A stretch of DNA of 64,000 nucleotides from Brenneria bubanii (GTDB lineage: Bacteria; Pseudomonadota; Gammaproteobacteria; Enterobacterales; Enterobacteriaceae), in the NCBI RefSeq assembly GCF_022378355.1, contig NZ_JAKMAJ010000006.1, positions 186,001 to 250,000 of the forward strand, in the 5' to 3' direction. Each line of letters begins with the position of its first letter. The first letter of the stretch is position 1. The position numbers and the translations under genes are program-made. This document shows, piece by piece, positions 18,224 to 30,264 of the stretch. The notes beneath the pieces were generated by a model that was not told the origin of the DNA, made no database searches, and saw only the letters and a list, made by a program, of their open reading frames with translations.

Positions 18224-19219
18224 ATGGGACAACTGGTTGACGGCGTATGGCACGATACCTGGTATGAAACCAAATCTACCGGAGGCCGGTTTAAGCGTTC
18301 AGCGTCACGTTTTCGTCACTGGATCACGCCGGACGGGAAACCGGGGATGACCGGCGATGAGGGATTTCAGGCGGAGTCGGGACGCTACCACCTGTATGTT
18401 TCCCTTGCCTGTCCCTGGGCGCATCGCACCTTATTGATGCGTCATTTAAAAGGGCTGGAAGCGTTCATTCCCGTCTCAGTAGTCCATCCGTTAATGCTGG
18501 ATCATGGCTGGACGTTTGATACCGACTTTCCCGCCGCCACCGGCGATTCCCTCTATCAGCATGAATTTCTCTATCAGTTATACCTGCACGCCGCTCCCGA
18601 CTATAGCGGGCGAGTTACCGTACCGGTTCTGTGGGACACCCTAAAGCATACGATAGTCAGCAATGAGTCGGCAGATATCATCCGTATGTTCAATAGTGCT
18701 TTTGACGACATCGGCGCAAGGCCGGGTGATTACTATCCGCTGGCGCTGCGTGCCCAAATTGATGAACTGAACGGCTGGATCTATGACAATGTCAACAACG
18801 GCGTCTATAAAGCCGGTTTTGCCACCAGTCAGTCGGCTTATGATGAGGCCGCGACAGCGGTTTTTGCCGCCCTTGACAGACTGGAATCGATCCTGGCGGG
18901 ACAGCGTTATCTGACCGGAAAATGTCTTACTGAAGCCGATTTACGGCTGTGGACGACCTTGATACGCTTCGATCCGGTCTATCATACCCATTTCAAGTGC
19001 GACAAATACCGCTTAAGCGATTATGCGAACCTGTATGGTTTTCTGCGTGATATCTACCAGATGCCCGGCGTCGCCGGTACCGTCGATATGGCGCACATAC
19101 GGCACCACTATTACCGGAGTCACGGCACCATCAATCCCCATGGAATAATATCATTAGGGCCGGAGCAAGATCTGAACAGCCCTCATGGGCGAGAGGCGAA
19201 ATTCGCAGACAATGATTGA
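18224..19219 (+). CDS. yqjG: glutathionyl-hydroquinone reductase YqjG
   Basis: A 331-residue Xi-class glutathione transferase closely matching E. coli YqjG. The catalytic cysteine lies in the motif ACPWAHRTL (about residue 63). The C-terminal helical domain is intact (LTEADLRLWTTLIRFDPVY). It reduces glutathionyl-hydroquinones to hydroquinones, using glutathione, in the cytosol. The start follows a clear GGAGG site. It is convergent with yhaJ. Confidence 0.94.
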   Translation: MGQLVDGVWHDTWYETKSTGGRFKRSASRFRHWITPDGKPGMTGDEGFQAESGRYHLYVSLACPWAHRTLLMRHLKGLEAFIPVSVVHPLMLDHGWTFDTDFPAATGDSLYQHEFLYQLYLHAAPDYSGRVTVPVLWDTLKHTIVSNESADIIRMFNSAFDDIGARPGDYYPLALRAQIDELNGWIYDNVNNGVYKAGFATSQSAYDEAATAVFAALDRLESILAGQRYLTGKCLTEADLRLWTTLIRFDPVYHTHFKCDKYRLSDYANLYGFLRDIYQMPGVAGTVDMAHIRHHYYRSHGTINPHGIISLGPEQDLNSPHGREAKFADND

Positions 19220-19225
19220 ATCGCG

Positions 19226-19256
19226 GGGAAAAGCATCAGGCCATCATGCTTTTCCC
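19226..19256. terminator. bidirectional hairpin between yqjG and yhaJ
   Basis: Perfect 11-bp arms GGGAAAAGCAT and ATGCTTTTCCC with a 9-nt loop, between convergent genes. T-runs are weak. Confidence 0.55.
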
Positions 19257-19278
19257 TGAATATTGACGACGGAGAAGA

Positions 19279-20175
19279 TCAGGCGTGATTCAGTAATTTT
19301 GGAATTTCCCGTAGAAACCAGGACTTCGCCTCTCCCATGTTGTCACGCCGCCAGGCCATGATAATCTCGCTGTCCATAGAATATTCCGGACTGATCACCC
19401 GCAACCGCCCTTCGGCGATATCCTGAGCGACCAAGGGATAGGGCATCGTCGCCACGCCCAGCCCGGCCAGTAACGCCCGTCGTTTATCATCAATCGAGCT
19501 GACGGTCAGCCGCTGCTGCTTATCCAGCAATTGCACCGTGAGCACCGGACGCTCGCGAGCGGTATCCGCAACGGCAATACCGCGGTACTTGACGCGGGTC
19601 ACTTCAGAAAGCGGCTCCGGCTCCTGATGTATGGGGTGATCGGGGCTGGCGACATAAATATTTTTCAGCGTATACAGCTTACGGGTATTTACCTCGGAAG
19701 ACGCGCGAAAATGCATATCCGGCGCGACAACAATATCCGCTTTCCCCTGCTCCAGACGCTCCCAGGCGCCCGCTAACACTTCCGTCAGGATCGAAACCTG
19801 CGTATTGGCTTTCTGCGATAGTTTATCCAATAACGGAAACAGCTTTTCGGTTGGAATGAGCGCTTCCGTCACGATGGTCAAATGCGTTTCCCAGCCACGA
19901 GACAACGCTTCCGCATCCGTCGTCAGCTTATCCGCCGCCTCCAGCAGGATACGCCCACGATCCAACAACATACGGCCGACATTAGTGAACTTGGTGCGAT
20001 GCCCCGAGCGATCGAACAATACGACATCCAACTCTTCTTCCAGTTTTTGCATGGTATAGCTCAGCGCGGAGGGTACGCGGCCAAGCTCATCCGCCGCCGC
20101 CGCGAAGCTTCCCCGACGCTCAATCGCATCCATGACTCTTAACGCTTCCAGCGTCAACGCGCGTTCTTTAGACAT
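19279..20175 (-). CDS. yhaJ: LysR-family regulator YhaJ
   Basis: A 298-residue LysR-type regulator. The N-terminal helix-turn-helix covers residues 7-66 (ALRVMDAIERRGSFAAAADE) and the effector-binding domain follows. The sequence agrees with E. coli YhaJ, which responds to quinone-like or aromatic compounds (including nitrotoluene products) and activates genes such as yqjF. Here it lies between yqjG and divergent yhaK, which supports control of both neighbours. Effector identity in this organism is inferred. Confidence 0.9.
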   Translation of the reverse strand: MSKERALTLEALRVMDAIERRGSFAAAADELGRVPSALSYTMQKLEEELDVVLFDRSGHRTKFTNVGRMLLDRGRILLEAADKLTTDAEALSRGWETHLTIVTEALIPTEKLFPLLDKLSQKANTQVSILTEVLAGAWERLEQGKADIVVAPDMHFRASSEVNTRKLYTLKNIYVASPDHPIHQEPEPLSEVTRVKYRGIAVADTARERPVLTVQLLDKQQRLTVSSIDDKRRALLAGLGVATMPYPLVAQDIAEGRLRVISPEYSMDSEIIMAWRRDNMGEAKSWFLREIPKLLNHA

Positions 20176-20284
20176 TTTCGACTCATTCAGGAATTTTGAA
20201 TATACTCACCAGATTAACTAGCTAACAATCCAGCGTCCACACAATTACCATTTGTTTAAGTAATATTGTCCGGGGCTCACTACC

Positions 20285-20986
20285 ATGATCATAAAAAGAG
20301 CAGCAGAACAATGCGGTCAAGCTGACTATGGCTGGCTGCAGGCACGCTACACGTTCTCTTTCGGCCATTACTTCGATCCGCAGCTGCTGGGTTACGCCTC
20401 GCTGCGCGTCCTCAACCAGGAAGTGTTGACGCCTGGCGCATCGTTCCAGCCGCGCACTTATCCACGTGTCGATATTCTCAATATTATCCTGCAAGGCGAA
20501 GCGGAGTACCGCGATAGCCATGGTTGCCACATCCATGCCAAAGCCGGGGAGGTGCTGCTGCTGGCGACGCAACCCAATATCAGCTATAGCGAGCACAACA
20601 CCAGCGATAGCAAGCCGCTGACGCGCATGCAGCTATGGCTTGATGCCTGTCCGACGCGGGAGAACAGTCCGCTGCAACGATTAACGTTGAACAAAAGCGG
20701 CCACCGTTTATTGGCCTCGCCAGAAGGCGAAGACAGCAGTTTGCAACTACGTCAGCAGGTGTGGATCCATCACCTGGATTTACAGAAAGACGAAAGAAAA
20801 GTCATCAAGCTGAACGGCAACCGGGCTTACCTTCAGTCAATTCATGGCTCGGCAGCCATCAGCAGTCGTCAACATAGCGGTGACAGGCTAGCTTGCGGCG
20901 ACGGCGCCTTCATTCAGCAGGAAAACGAGTTAACTATTCAGCCGGAATCTCCGCTCCGCGCCTTATTGGTTGATCTGGTCGTTTAG
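20285..20986 (+). CDS. yhaK: redox-sensitive bicupin YhaK (pirin-like)
   Basis: A 233-residue pirin-family bicupin very similar to E. coli YhaK. It opens with AAEQCGQADYGWLQARYTFS. The N-terminal cupin shows YPRVDILNIILQGEAEYRDS and AGEVLLLATQP; the second cupin is more divergent. The protein is cytosolic, proposed to sense reactive oxygen species. It is divergently transcribed from yhaJ, its likely regulator. The start at 20285 has a weak ribosome-binding site. Confidence 0.92.
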   Translation: MIIKRAAEQCGQADYGWLQARYTFSFGHYFDPQLLGYASLRVLNQEVLTPGASFQPRTYPRVDILNIILQGEAEYRDSHGCHIHAKAGEVLLLATQPNISYSEHNTSDSKPLTRMQLWLDACPTRENSPLQRLTLNKSGHRLLASPEGEDSSLQLRQQVWIHHLDLQKDERKVIKLNGNRAYLQSIHGSAAISSRQHSGDRLACGDGAFIQQENELTIQPESPLRALLVDLVV

Positions 20987-21094
20987 TTTTTCCCCGTTTA
21001 TCGCCGCCGACCGGCTTAACCGGACGTGACTGGGTCTACGTTTCCCCTCAGCCGTGGTAAGATGTCGGTCTACTTCTCTATTCGTCGGGGTGAC

Positions 21095-21610
21095 ATGGCA
21101 ATGGATTCAACCGATCAGGACAAATTACTTGCCCAGGCTGAACAAATTTGTCAGCACCGCGGCGTACGGCTGACAACACAGCGTCTGGAAGTGCTACGGC
21201 TGATGGCCCAACAGAGTGGCGCCATCAGCGCATACGATCTGCTCGATCTGCTACGGGTCTCAGAACCTCAGGCAAAACCGCCAACGGTATACCGCGCATT
21301 GGATTTTTTGCTGGAGCAAGGCTTCATCCATCGGGTGGAATCAACCAATAGCTACGTGCTTTGCCATCATATTGAAGATCACAGCCATACTTCAGCGCTG
21401 TTTATCTGCGATCGCTGTGGTCTGGTCACCGAGCGCCAGACTGAAGGCGTAGAAGAAACGCTGCGTCAGTTAGCGCAACAAGCAGGATTCACCTTGCGCC
21501 ATAGCATTATTGAAGCGCATGGATTATGTGAGAGTTGTCAGGAAGTCGCTGCCTGTAAACACCCCGAGCATTGCGAGCACGACCACTCGATTCCCATCAA
21601 AAAACGCTAA
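21095..21610 (+). CDS. zur: zinc uptake regulator Zur (Fur family)
   Basis: A 171-residue Fur-family repressor matching E. coli Zur. The winged helix reads VRLTTQRLEVLRLMAQQ and KPPTVYRALDFLLEQGFIHRVES. The structural zinc cysteines are CDRCG and CESCQ, with a C-terminal CKHPEHCEHDH metal-rich tail. With Zn bound it represses zinc uptake genes. The ATG at 21095 follows GGGGTGAC; an in-frame upstream extension is not credible. An ATG two codons later (21101) is a possible start. Confidence 0.93.
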   Translation: MAMDSTDQDKLLAQAEQICQHRGVRLTTQRLEVLRLMAQQSGAISAYDLLDLLRVSEPQAKPPTVYRALDFLLEQGFIHRVESTNSYVLCHHIEDHSHTSALFICDRCGLVTERQTEGVEETLRQLAQQAGFTLRHSIIEAHGLCESCQEVAACKHPEHCEHDHSIPIKKR

Positions 21611-22585
21611 CACCGTGATAATGTCATGATAAGGATGGGCGGGAACATCCGTTGTTCCCGTTATATCACTGAAACCGGACTTGTGCAGTTTCCCCATCGG
21701 ACTTCAAGTCGCATGCGCGTTGGCTTTAGCAACTATCTAATGGCCCGGGTGAAAAAAGAAATAAACGACATTTCTTTCGAAATCTGCATTCACCCACCAC
21801 CACAAACAGGATAAATGGTCAACACCTCGACACAGGATCCCATTATCCGCATTTGAGCGTGACGGCGTACCGGTTGACAGCCGTACTTGATTTTTACTTT
21901 CCCATACCTTTACTGCCCTTTTCAGCCAATTATATTGGCTGCCGAAACGCGCCAGATTTTAATCATCCGCTGAGCGCTTTCCGGCATACTCTGCTAAGCC
22001 ATCTTCATTCGTCAGCTTATACCATCAGATGAAATATGTCGGGTATATCTTCTCCTGACTCGGTCCTTATGCCTAGCAATATAGGCCCCGCACAATGAAT
22101 TTCCGCACTAACGGCAAAAGCGAGTAGAGGAAAAAAAAATAACCAAATGGTAAATTACCGCATCCGTAATATTAACTATAGATAACAGTTTCGCCTTATT
22201 ATTTAATTATAGTTCCAGATATCAAAATGTTGAATTTAATATAAGAAGCCAGCTTCAACCTTAAAGTAAAACAGCCAGCAGCGCCCACGTGGCGGCATGG
22301 TTAAAATGCAACGAAATGTATCAATAAATATAAAATCAATAAACGTTAAACTGCACCTGAATAGCGCAGAATACGCTCGAAGAACGATTATGCCTTGCCT
22401 GAGTGAATAGCTAATTTATAGAAGGGAATAATAAGATTTGCTGGCGTTGCTGAATACAGTAAACGCATCAAAGACTTGAAGCATAAAAAAATACTCTATC
22501 CACCGCGAATCAACAGGAATAGAGTATCCGATATTAAGCGATAATAATCAGTCAGGCTGAGAAACCGTTTCTCAACACACCGGGA
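21611..22585. other. long zur-lexA intergenic region
   Basis: 975 bp with no convincing gene; the only plus-strand open frame (62 residues) has a poor ribosome-binding site and unlikely composition. It contains a hairpin just after zur (GGGAACA-tccgt-TGTTCCC, 21641-21657), a perfect 8-bp inverted repeat CAGCCAAT-tat-ATTGGCTG at 21923-21941, and AT-rich DNA from 22120 to 22440. In E. coli dinF and yjbJ lie between these genes; they are absent here. Confidence 0.55.
22485..22527 (-). terminator. lexA intrinsic terminator
   Basis: On the minus strand, 9-bp arms ATACTCTAT and ATAGAGTAT are followed by a run of seven T, about 60 bp after the lexA stop. Confidence 0.75.
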
Positions 22586-23194
22586 TCAGCTCCAGTCACC
22601 GTTACGAATAACGCCGACAGCCAGTCCTTCAATCGAGAAGCTTTGTTGACGCAGATCGACGACAATCGGGGCAAACTCTTCGTTTTCAGCCAGAAGATGA
22701 ACCGTGTTACCCTGTTTTTTTAACCGCTTAACCGTCACTTCATCTTCAATGCGGGCGACCACGACCTGTCCGTTATGAACATCTTGCGTTTTATGCACCG
22801 CCAATAAATCGCCGTCCATAATACCGATGTCTTTCATCGACATGCCGCTAACGCGCAACAGAAAATCGGCGCCGGGCTTAAACATCGACGGATCGACCTG
22901 ATAGTGACACTCAATATGCTGCTGAGCTAATAGCGGCTCGCCTGCGGCGACGCGGCCAATCAGCGGAATGCCAGACTCTTCTTCCATCAGCAAGCGAATG
23001 CCACGCGATGCGCCGGAAACAATTTCGATAACGCCTTTACGCGCCAATGCTTTTAAATGCTCTTCAGCAGCATTCGGTGAGCGAAACCCCAGTTGCTGGG
23101 CGATCTCCGCGCGCGTTGGCGGCATACCGGTGTGCGCAAGATGATCGCGGATCAGGTCATAAACCTGCTGCTGTCTGGCCGTTAGTGCTTTCAT
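22586..23194 (-). CDS. lexA: SOS repressor LexA
   Basis: A 202-residue protein with the standard LexA layout. The winged helix covers residues 1-70 ([19 protein letters not shown], then [13 protein letters not shown]). The self-cleavage site Ala-Gly is in [11 protein letters not shown], the catalytic serine in [11 protein letters not shown], and the lysine in [20 protein letters not shown]. It represses DNA-damage genes until RecA-stimulated autocleavage. Two SOS boxes precede the gene, indicating autoregulation. Confidence 0.97.
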   Translation of the reverse strand: MKALTARQQQVYDLIRDHLAHTGMPPTRAEIAQQLGFRSPNAAEEHLKALARKGVIEIVSGASRGIRLLMEEESGIPLIGRVAAGEPLLAQQHIECHYQVDPSMFKPGADFLLRVSGMSMKDIGIMDGDLLAVHKTQDVHNGQVVVARIEDEVTVKRLKKQGNTVHLLAENEEFAPIVVDLRQQSFSIEGLAVGVIRNGDWS

Positions 23195-23202
23195 TCCGCC
23201 CC

Positions 23203-23218
23203 CTGGTTGTTTATACAG
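23203..23218 (-). promoter_or_regulatory. LexA box 2 of lexA
   Basis: CTGTATAAACAACCAG on the minus strand, the weaker proximal site. Spacing to box 1 is as in E. coli lexA. Confidence 0.85.
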
Positions 23219-23223
23219 TTTTG

Positions 23224-23239
23224 CTGTGAGTATATACAG
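23224..23239 (-). promoter_or_regulatory. LexA box 1 of lexA
   Basis: CTGTATATACTCACAG on the minus strand, identical to the E. coli lexA SOS box as I remember it. Confidence 0.92.
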
Positions 23240-23302
23240 CTAATTGCCAATTGGGAACCGGGATATGAGTAAACCTCGGTTTTTATTAGTTTCTGAAGGC
23301 TT

Positions 23303-23668
23303 TCAGGCAAAATGTTGCCAGAGAATGCTTATCCAGACGACGCCAGCCAGGAGGATCGCGATAAACACGGCCGCCGAACCAATATCCTTCGCCCGGCCGG
23401 ATAACTCATGGCGCTCAAGGCCAATGCGATCGACCACCGCTTCGATCGCGCTGTTGACCAGTTCAAATAACATGATCAACACGACGGATCCGATAAGCAG
23501 CAGTTTTTCAACCAGGGTTACGGGCAACAGGCAGGCGATGATCGCGCCGACAATGACCAGTATGCTTTCCTGACGGAATGCCGCTTCATGCCGCCATGCC
23601 TGTTTCAGTCCCTGCAGGGAATAGCCGGTTGCTTTTATTATCCGGGTTATCCCCGTTGCCTTATTCAT
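23303..23668 (-). CDS. dgkA: diacylglycerol kinase
   Basis: A 121-residue inner-membrane enzyme with three membrane helices, phosphorylating diacylglycerol released by membrane-derived oligosaccharide synthesis. Family motifs are seen: RQESILVIVGAIIACLLPV, and the catalytic stretch LFELVNSAIEAVVDRIG (Glu and Asn residues). The start has GGAGGATGG upstream. It is divergent from plsB and next to lexA, as in E. coli. Confidence 0.95.
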   Translation of the reverse strand: MNKATGITRIIKATGYSLQGLKQAWRHEAAFRQESILVIVGAIIACLLPVTLVEKLLLIGSVVLIMLFELVNSAIEAVVDRIGLERHELSGRAKDIGSAAVFIAILLAGVVWISILWQHFA

Positions 23669-23795
23669 CCATCCTCCACTATTTATCAGTATGCGTTCAC
23701 ATTTTAACGCTTAACCGTTGTCTTATCACAACAGATCTCCAGCGCAGTTTCTGGTATCCTTTCGACGCATTGCTAACAAGAGGCTTCAAGTTGTT

Positions 23796-26264
23796 ATGTC
23801 AGGTTGGCGTAAAATTTATTATAAATTACTGAATTTCCCACTAAAACTGTTAGTGAAGAGTAAGGTTATCCCCCTGGACCCCGTGGCTGAATTGGGGCTG
23901 GATCCCTCACGCCCGATCCTCTATGTGCTACCGTACAACTCGCAGGCAGATTTACTGACTCTCGGGGCGAAATGCCAGGCGCTGGGTCTTCCGGATCCGT
24001 GCCAGCCGATCGATATCGGCGGCGTGCAGTTACCCAGCCACGTTTTCATTAATGATGGTCCGCGCGTGTTCCGCTATTACGTGCCCAAGCAGGAATCCGT
24101 GAAGCTGTTTCACGACTATCTGGATCTGCATCAGAGCAATCCCGAACTGGACGTACAGATGGTGCCCGTCTCCGTCATGTTTGGCCGTTCCCCTGGGCGC
24201 GAAGGCCAGCAGAATCAGGCGGCGCCGCATCTGCGCCTGCTCAACGGCGTTGAGAAATTCTTTGCCGTGTTGTGGCTGGGCCGAGACAGCTTTGTCCGTT
24301 TTTCCAGTCCGGTATCCTTGCGCTATATGGCAACCGAGCACGGCACGGATAAAACCATCGCCCACAAGCTTGCTCGCGTCGCCCGTATGCACTTCTCACG
24401 TCAGCGTTTGGCCGCGGTAGGGCCGCGCCTTCCGGTACGTCAGGCGTTATTCAACAAACTCCTGAACTCTAAAGCGATCAAAAAGGCCGTCGATGACGAA
24501 GCGCGCAGCAAAAAACTCTCTCATGAGAGAGCGCAGCAAAACGCCATTGCCTTGATGGAGGAGATCGCCGCCGACTTCTCTTATGAAGCGGTTCGTTTGT
24601 CAGATCGCGTATTGGGATGGACCTGGAACCGTCTCTATCAGGGGATTAACGTCCATAACGCCGAGCGAGTGCGCCAACTGGCGCAGGACGGGCATGAAAT
24701 CGTCTATGTTCCCTGTCACCGCAGCCATATGGATTACCTGCTGCTGTCTTATGTGCTTTATCATCAGGGATTGGTTCCGCCGCATATCGCCGCCGGGATC
24801 AATCTGAACTTCTGGCCCGCCGGCCCGATCTTTCGTCGTCTCGGCGCCTTCTTCATTCGCCGTACGTTCAAGGGCAACAAGCTGTACTCCACCATTTTCC
24901 GCGAGTATCTGGCGGAGCTCTTTACCCGCGGCTACTCTGTCGAATATTTTGTAGAGGGCGGTCGTTCACGCACCGGACGTTTGCTGGAACCGAAGACCGG
25001 TACCCTGGCCATGACGATACAGGCCATGCTGCGTGGCGGTACGCGCCCCATCACCCTGGTACCGATTTATGTCGGCTATGAGCATGTGATGGAAGTAGGT
25101 ACCTATGCGAAAGAGCTGCGCGGCGCGACAAAGGAGAAAGAAGGCTTTATGCAGATGGTGCGCGGACTGCGCAAGTTGCGTAATCTGGGACAGGGTTATG
25201 TGAACTTCGGCGAACCCTTGCCGTTAACCACCTATCTGAATCAGCATGTGCCGCAATGGCGTGATGCCATTGATCCTATCGAAGCTCAGCGCCCAAGCTG
25301 GCTAACGCCGACGGTGCAATCTGTCGCGTTGAACATTATGACGCGCATCAACAATGCCGCCGCGGCAAACGCCATGAACCTCTGCTCCACCGCATTACTG
25401 GCTTCACGCCAGCGTTCTCTTACCAGAGGACAAATGCATGAACAGCTGGATTGCTATCTGCAATTGCTGCGCAATGTGCCTTACCACAAAGACATTACCG
25501 CGCCGCAAAAAACGCCAGCCGAACTGCTCGAGCATGCGTTGAATATGGATAAATTCGAAGTCGAAAAAGACAGTATCGGCGACATTATTATCCTGCCGCG
25601 GGAACAAGCCGTGTTGATGACTTACTACCGCAACAACATTCAACATCTATTGATCCTGCCGTCGCTGATTGCCAGCATGGTAATCCACCATCGCCAAATC
25701 ACCATGGCTGAACTGGTTCGTCAGATCATGCTGATTTACCCTCTGCTTCAGGCGGAACTCTTCCTCCATTACGACAAAGAGGATCTGCCGGCGACATTAT
25801 CCGCGCTGACGGATGAGCTGGCGCGGCAGCAGTTGATCGGCGCCAAAGAAGATACGTTGTTTATCAATCCGACGCGTATTCGTACGCTACAGCTCCTGGC
25901 GGCAGGGGTGCGGGAAACGCTGCAACGCTATGCCATCACGCTGTCATTGCTGGGGGCTAACCCTGGCATTAACCGCGGGACGCTGGAAAAAGAGAGTCGA
26001 AATATGGCGCAACGGCTATCGGTGCTGCACGGCATTAATGCGCCGGAGTTCTTTGACAAAGCGGTGTTCTCTACACTGGTCGCCACCCTGCGCAGTGAAG
26101 GCTATATCACTGACGGCAGCGAAGCGCCTCAAGGCGATGTTCTGGCGATATACAACACGCTGAGTAACCTGATTACTCCGGAGGTGAAACTGACGATTGA
26201 AAGCGCCAGTTCATCCGCTGAAGCCGAAAGCTCGGCAATCGAAAAAATACCGCCTCAGGTCTGA
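23796..26264 (+). CDS. plsB: glycerol-3-phosphate 1-O-acyltransferase
   Basis: An 822-residue inner-membrane-associated acyltransferase that makes lysophosphatidic acid from glycerol-3-phosphate and acyl-ACP or acyl-CoA. It carries the acyltransferase blocks [10 protein letters not shown] (HX4D, about residue 307), [24 protein letters not shown] and [11 protein letters not shown]. The ATG at 23796 gives [12 protein letters not shown], the E. coli-like N-terminus. A longer in-frame frame from 23718 is not supported. It is slightly longer at the C-terminus than the 807-residue E. coli protein. Confidence 0.95.
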   Translation: MSGWRKIYYKLLNFPLKLLVKSKVIPLDPVAELGLDPSRPILYVLPYNSQADLLTLGAKCQALGLPDPCQPIDIGGVQLPSHVFINDGPRVFRYYVPKQESVKLFHDYLDLHQSNPELDVQMVPVSVMFGRSPGREGQQNQAAPHLRLLNGVEKFFAVLWLGRDSFVRFSSPVSLRYMATEHGTDKTIAHKLARVARMHFSRQRLAAVGPRLPVRQALFNKLLNSKAIKKAVDDEARSKKLSHERAQQNAIALMEEIAADFSYEAVRLSDRVLGWTWNRLYQGINVHNAERVRQLAQDGHEIVYVPCHRSHMDYLLLSYVLYHQGLVPPHIAAGINLNFWPAGPIFRRLGAFFIRRTFKGNKLYSTIFREYLAELFTRGYSVEYFVEGGRSRTGRLLEPKTGTLAMTIQAMLRGGTRPITLVPIYVGYEHVMEVGTYAKELRGATKEKEGFMQMVRGLRKLRNLGQGYVNFGEPLPLTTYLNQHVPQWRDAIDPIEAQRPSWLTPTVQSVALNIMTRINNAAAANAMNLCSTALLASRQRSLTRGQMHEQLDCYLQLLRNVPYHKDITAPQKTPAELLEHALNMDKFEVEKDSIGDIIILPREQAVLMTYYRNNIQHLLILPSLIASMVIHHRQITMAELVRQIMLIYPLLQAELFLHYDKEDLPATLSALTDELARQQLIGAKEDTLFINPTRIRTLQLLAAGVRETLQRYAITLSLLGANPGINRGTLEKESRNMAQRLSVLHGINAPEFFDKAVFSTLVATLRSEGYITDGSEAPQGDVLAIYNTLSNLITPEVKLTIESASSSAEAESSAIEKIPPQV

Positions 26265-26280
26265 GGACTGAAAAAAGAAA

Positions 26281-26307
26281 GGCGGCGATATTCTCGCCGC
26301 CTTTTTT
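26281..26307 (+). terminator. plsB terminator
   Basis: GGCGGCGA-tattc-TCGCCGCC followed by six T. The A-rich left flank may let it also serve ubiA on the other strand. Confidence 0.88.
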
Positions 26308-26322
26308 ACATCTGCCGTTGGC

Positions 26323-27195
26323 CTACAGGCTAAACAGAATGCCGATAAACAATGCCATGCCGACATAATTATTATTCTTGAACGCCCGGAAACAGGCATC
26401 CCGTTCCCGACCGGCGATCAGCTTCTGCTGATACACAAATAGTCCGGCGGCAATCAGCAGCGCCACGTAAAACACCGGCGCCAGCGCTATCATATAGCCA
26501 AGCGCCGCCATCAGCAGCAGTACGCCCAGTTGCAGCAGACCAATAATCAAGGTGTCAAAACGACCAAATAGAATAGCGGTGGATTTGATGCCGATCTTGA
26601 GATCGTCATCCCGATCAACCATGGCATATTGAGTATCGTAGGCGACAGTCCAGCAGATGTATGCCAGAAACATCATCCAGCAGTTGACGGGCAGCGACTC
26701 GCTGACCGCCGCATAGGCCATCGGTATCGACCAGCCAAACGCCGCGCCCAAAACAAACTGCGGCAGGTGGCTGACGCGTTTCATAAATGGATACATCCAC
26801 GCCAGCGCCAGCCCGGCGACCGAGAGCCAAATCGTCATCATATTCAGCGTCAGAACCAGACCGAATGCCAGCAGGACCAACGCCACAAACAAGATCTTGG
26901 CCGACTGCTCGCTGACCATGCCGCTGGGCAGCGGCCGTGAAGCCGTACGCTTGACATGCCCGTCAAAATGGCGATCGGCATAATCGTTGATCACGCAGCC
27001 AGCCGCCCGCATCAAAAAGACCCCGGCGACAAAAACCAGCAGTGTCCAGGGTTCGGGGGCTCCTCGGCCAGCTAACCATAGTGCCCATAAGGTCGGCCAT
27101 AGCAGCAGCAGAGAACCAATAGGCTTATCAATACGCATCAACCGACAATAAGCCAGCCATTTCCCCGCTGTTACACTTCTTTCCAACGGACTCAT
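26323..27195 (-). CDS. ubiA: 4-hydroxybenzoate octaprenyltransferase
   Basis: A 290-residue polytopic prenyltransferase that attaches the polyprenyl tail to 4-hydroxybenzoate in ubiquinone synthesis. The two Asp-rich motifs are visible: [15 protein letters not shown] (about residue 71) and [12 protein letters not shown] (about 191). About eight to nine membrane segments are evident. It follows ubiC by 21 bp in the same direction, a common ubiCA operon. Confidence 0.95.
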   Translation of the reverse strand: MSPLERSVTAGKWLAYCRLMRIDKPIGSLLLLWPTLWALWLAGRGAPEPWTLLVFVAGVFLMRAAGCVINDYADRHFDGHVKRTASRPLPSGMVSEQSAKILFVALVLLAFGLVLTLNMMTIWLSVAGLALAWMYPFMKRVSHLPQFVLGAAFGWSIPMAYAAVSESLPVNCWMMFLAYICWTVAYDTQYAMVDRDDDLKIGIKSTAILFGRFDTLIIGLLQLGVLLLMAALGYMIALAPVFYVALLIAAGLFVYQQKLIAGRERDACFRAFKNNNYVGMALFIGILFSL

Positions 27196-27216
27196 CTCCT
27201 CAATTACCGGCTAGCC

Positions 27217-27735
27217 TTAATGACCGTCCGTCAAATAAAGCGGTGCCTCTGGTAAAAATAGCTCGGTCAACAACAATGGATGACCAGAAAGGCGCAAACG
27301 GGAACGCCGAGCCCATAACCCTTCACAGAGCCCGGTATGGATATAGTCACGCGTCAACGCATTATGCTGAAACAGATAACGCCCCAACGGCACATTACCG
27401 ATTTTCATCAGATCAATACCAGCGCCCGCCAGCGTTTGCCGCGGAATCAAGGTTTGACCGAACAGCCAGGGACGCCCATCGCCATAAAGTACAACCTCCC
27501 GTAGCCAATAACGCTCGCTAGCGGGCAGATGGGCAGGCTCATCGTACAGTTCCCCCGATGAGATAAAGCACTCATGGCGAATGGATACCGTCAGCCGATC
27601 ACAGTGTCGTTCAAGGCGCTGCGTCATTGAATCGCTTTCCATCAGCCAGCCCCGGATATGTGCGGGGATTGTTGCTGAGCTATCGGGAAACCATTTCGTC
27701 ATACGCAGGGAAAATTGCGCCGCATCAGACATCAT
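27217..27735 (-). CDS. ubiC: chorismate pyruvate-lyase
   Basis: A 172-residue cytosolic enzyme cleaving chorismate into 4-hydroxybenzoate and pyruvate, the first committed step of ubiquinone synthesis. It shows SERYWLREVVLYGDGRPWLF (active-site Arg), GNVPLGRYLF and the C-terminal RRSRLRLSGHPLLLTELFLP. Tandem ATGs at 27735 and 27732 make the exact start uncertain; GGAG lies upstream of both. It is the first gene of ubiCA. Confidence 0.93.
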   Translation of the reverse strand: MMSDAAQFSLRMTKWFPDSSATIPAHIRGWLMESDSMTQRLERHCDRLTVSIRHECFISSGELYDEPAHLPASERYWLREVVLYGDGRPWLFGQTLIPRQTLAGAGIDLMKIGNVPLGRYLFQHNALTRDYIHTGLCEGLWARRSRLRLSGHPLLLTELFLPEAPLYLTDGH

Positions 27736-28051
27736 CCCTACTCCGCCAAGGGGTAATTCGTAAATAAAGTAAGCGACTCATATTGTAGCGCAGAATAGCG
27801 TCCTGATAACACGTTCTCACCCCATTGATAACGGATACGGCAACATTTCCGCCATTTGCCCGATGCGATGAAAAATTTATGAAAAGGATAAAAATCAGAA
27901 AGAAAGCGGAACGAAAAAGAAAACCAGCGATAAACAAGGAACAATATAAAAAGGCGCCGTCTGGTGTTATCCACCAGACGGCGCCCTTAGTACAGCATAG
28001 CGCAGCGGGTCAAGACGCCACGAAGACATCAGCCTTCATGGCGACGCCGCA
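27736..28051. other. ubiC-groL intergenic region
   Basis: About 315 bp between the start of ubiC and the end of groL. It contains the groL terminator and presumably the ubiC promoter. The small frames here have no support. Confidence 0.5.
27948..27985 (-). terminator. groL terminator
   Basis: On the minus strand, perfect 14-bp arms GGCGCCGTCTGGTG and CACCAGACGGCGCC with a 5-nt loop, then TTTTT. Confidence 0.88.
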
Positions 28052-29740
<1,689 letters not shown>

Positions 29741-29750
29741 TTACGCGTAA

Positions 29751-30077
<327 letters not shown>

Positions 30078-30124
30078 TTAGGATAAACGCCGAATATGCC
30101 CTCATACTCGGCCTTGTGGTGTTT

Positions 30125-30155
30125 TAAGTGGGGGCATTTCTTTTCCCTTCAAGGG
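30125..30155 (-). promoter_or_regulatory. sigma-32 heat-shock promoter of groSL
   Basis: On the minus strand, CCCTTGAA (-35) and CCCCAC (-10, within GCCCCCACTTA) are separated by 14-15 bp. This is the same arrangement as the E. coli groE heat-shock promoter. Confidence 0.85.
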
Positions 30156-30207
30156 AAGAAATTCATTTTTTTTGCGCCAAACGATGTTTTTTTATGCCCT
30201 GACAAAC

Positions 30208-30240
30208 AAAAAACAAGGATTATCAATATGATAATCCTTG
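30208..30240 (-). terminator. fxsA terminator
   Basis: On the minus strand, CAAGGATTATCA and TGATAATCCTTG arms are followed by TTTTTTGTTT. It lies between fxsA and the groS promoter. Confidence 0.85.
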
Positions 30241-30264
30241 TTCGTTATTTAACTTATATCACAT

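Noticed and set aside
22438..22465. TTTGCTGGCGTTGCTGAATACAG resembles an IS5-family terminus
   Set aside because: Only one imperfect end, with no partner inverted repeat or transposase nearby.
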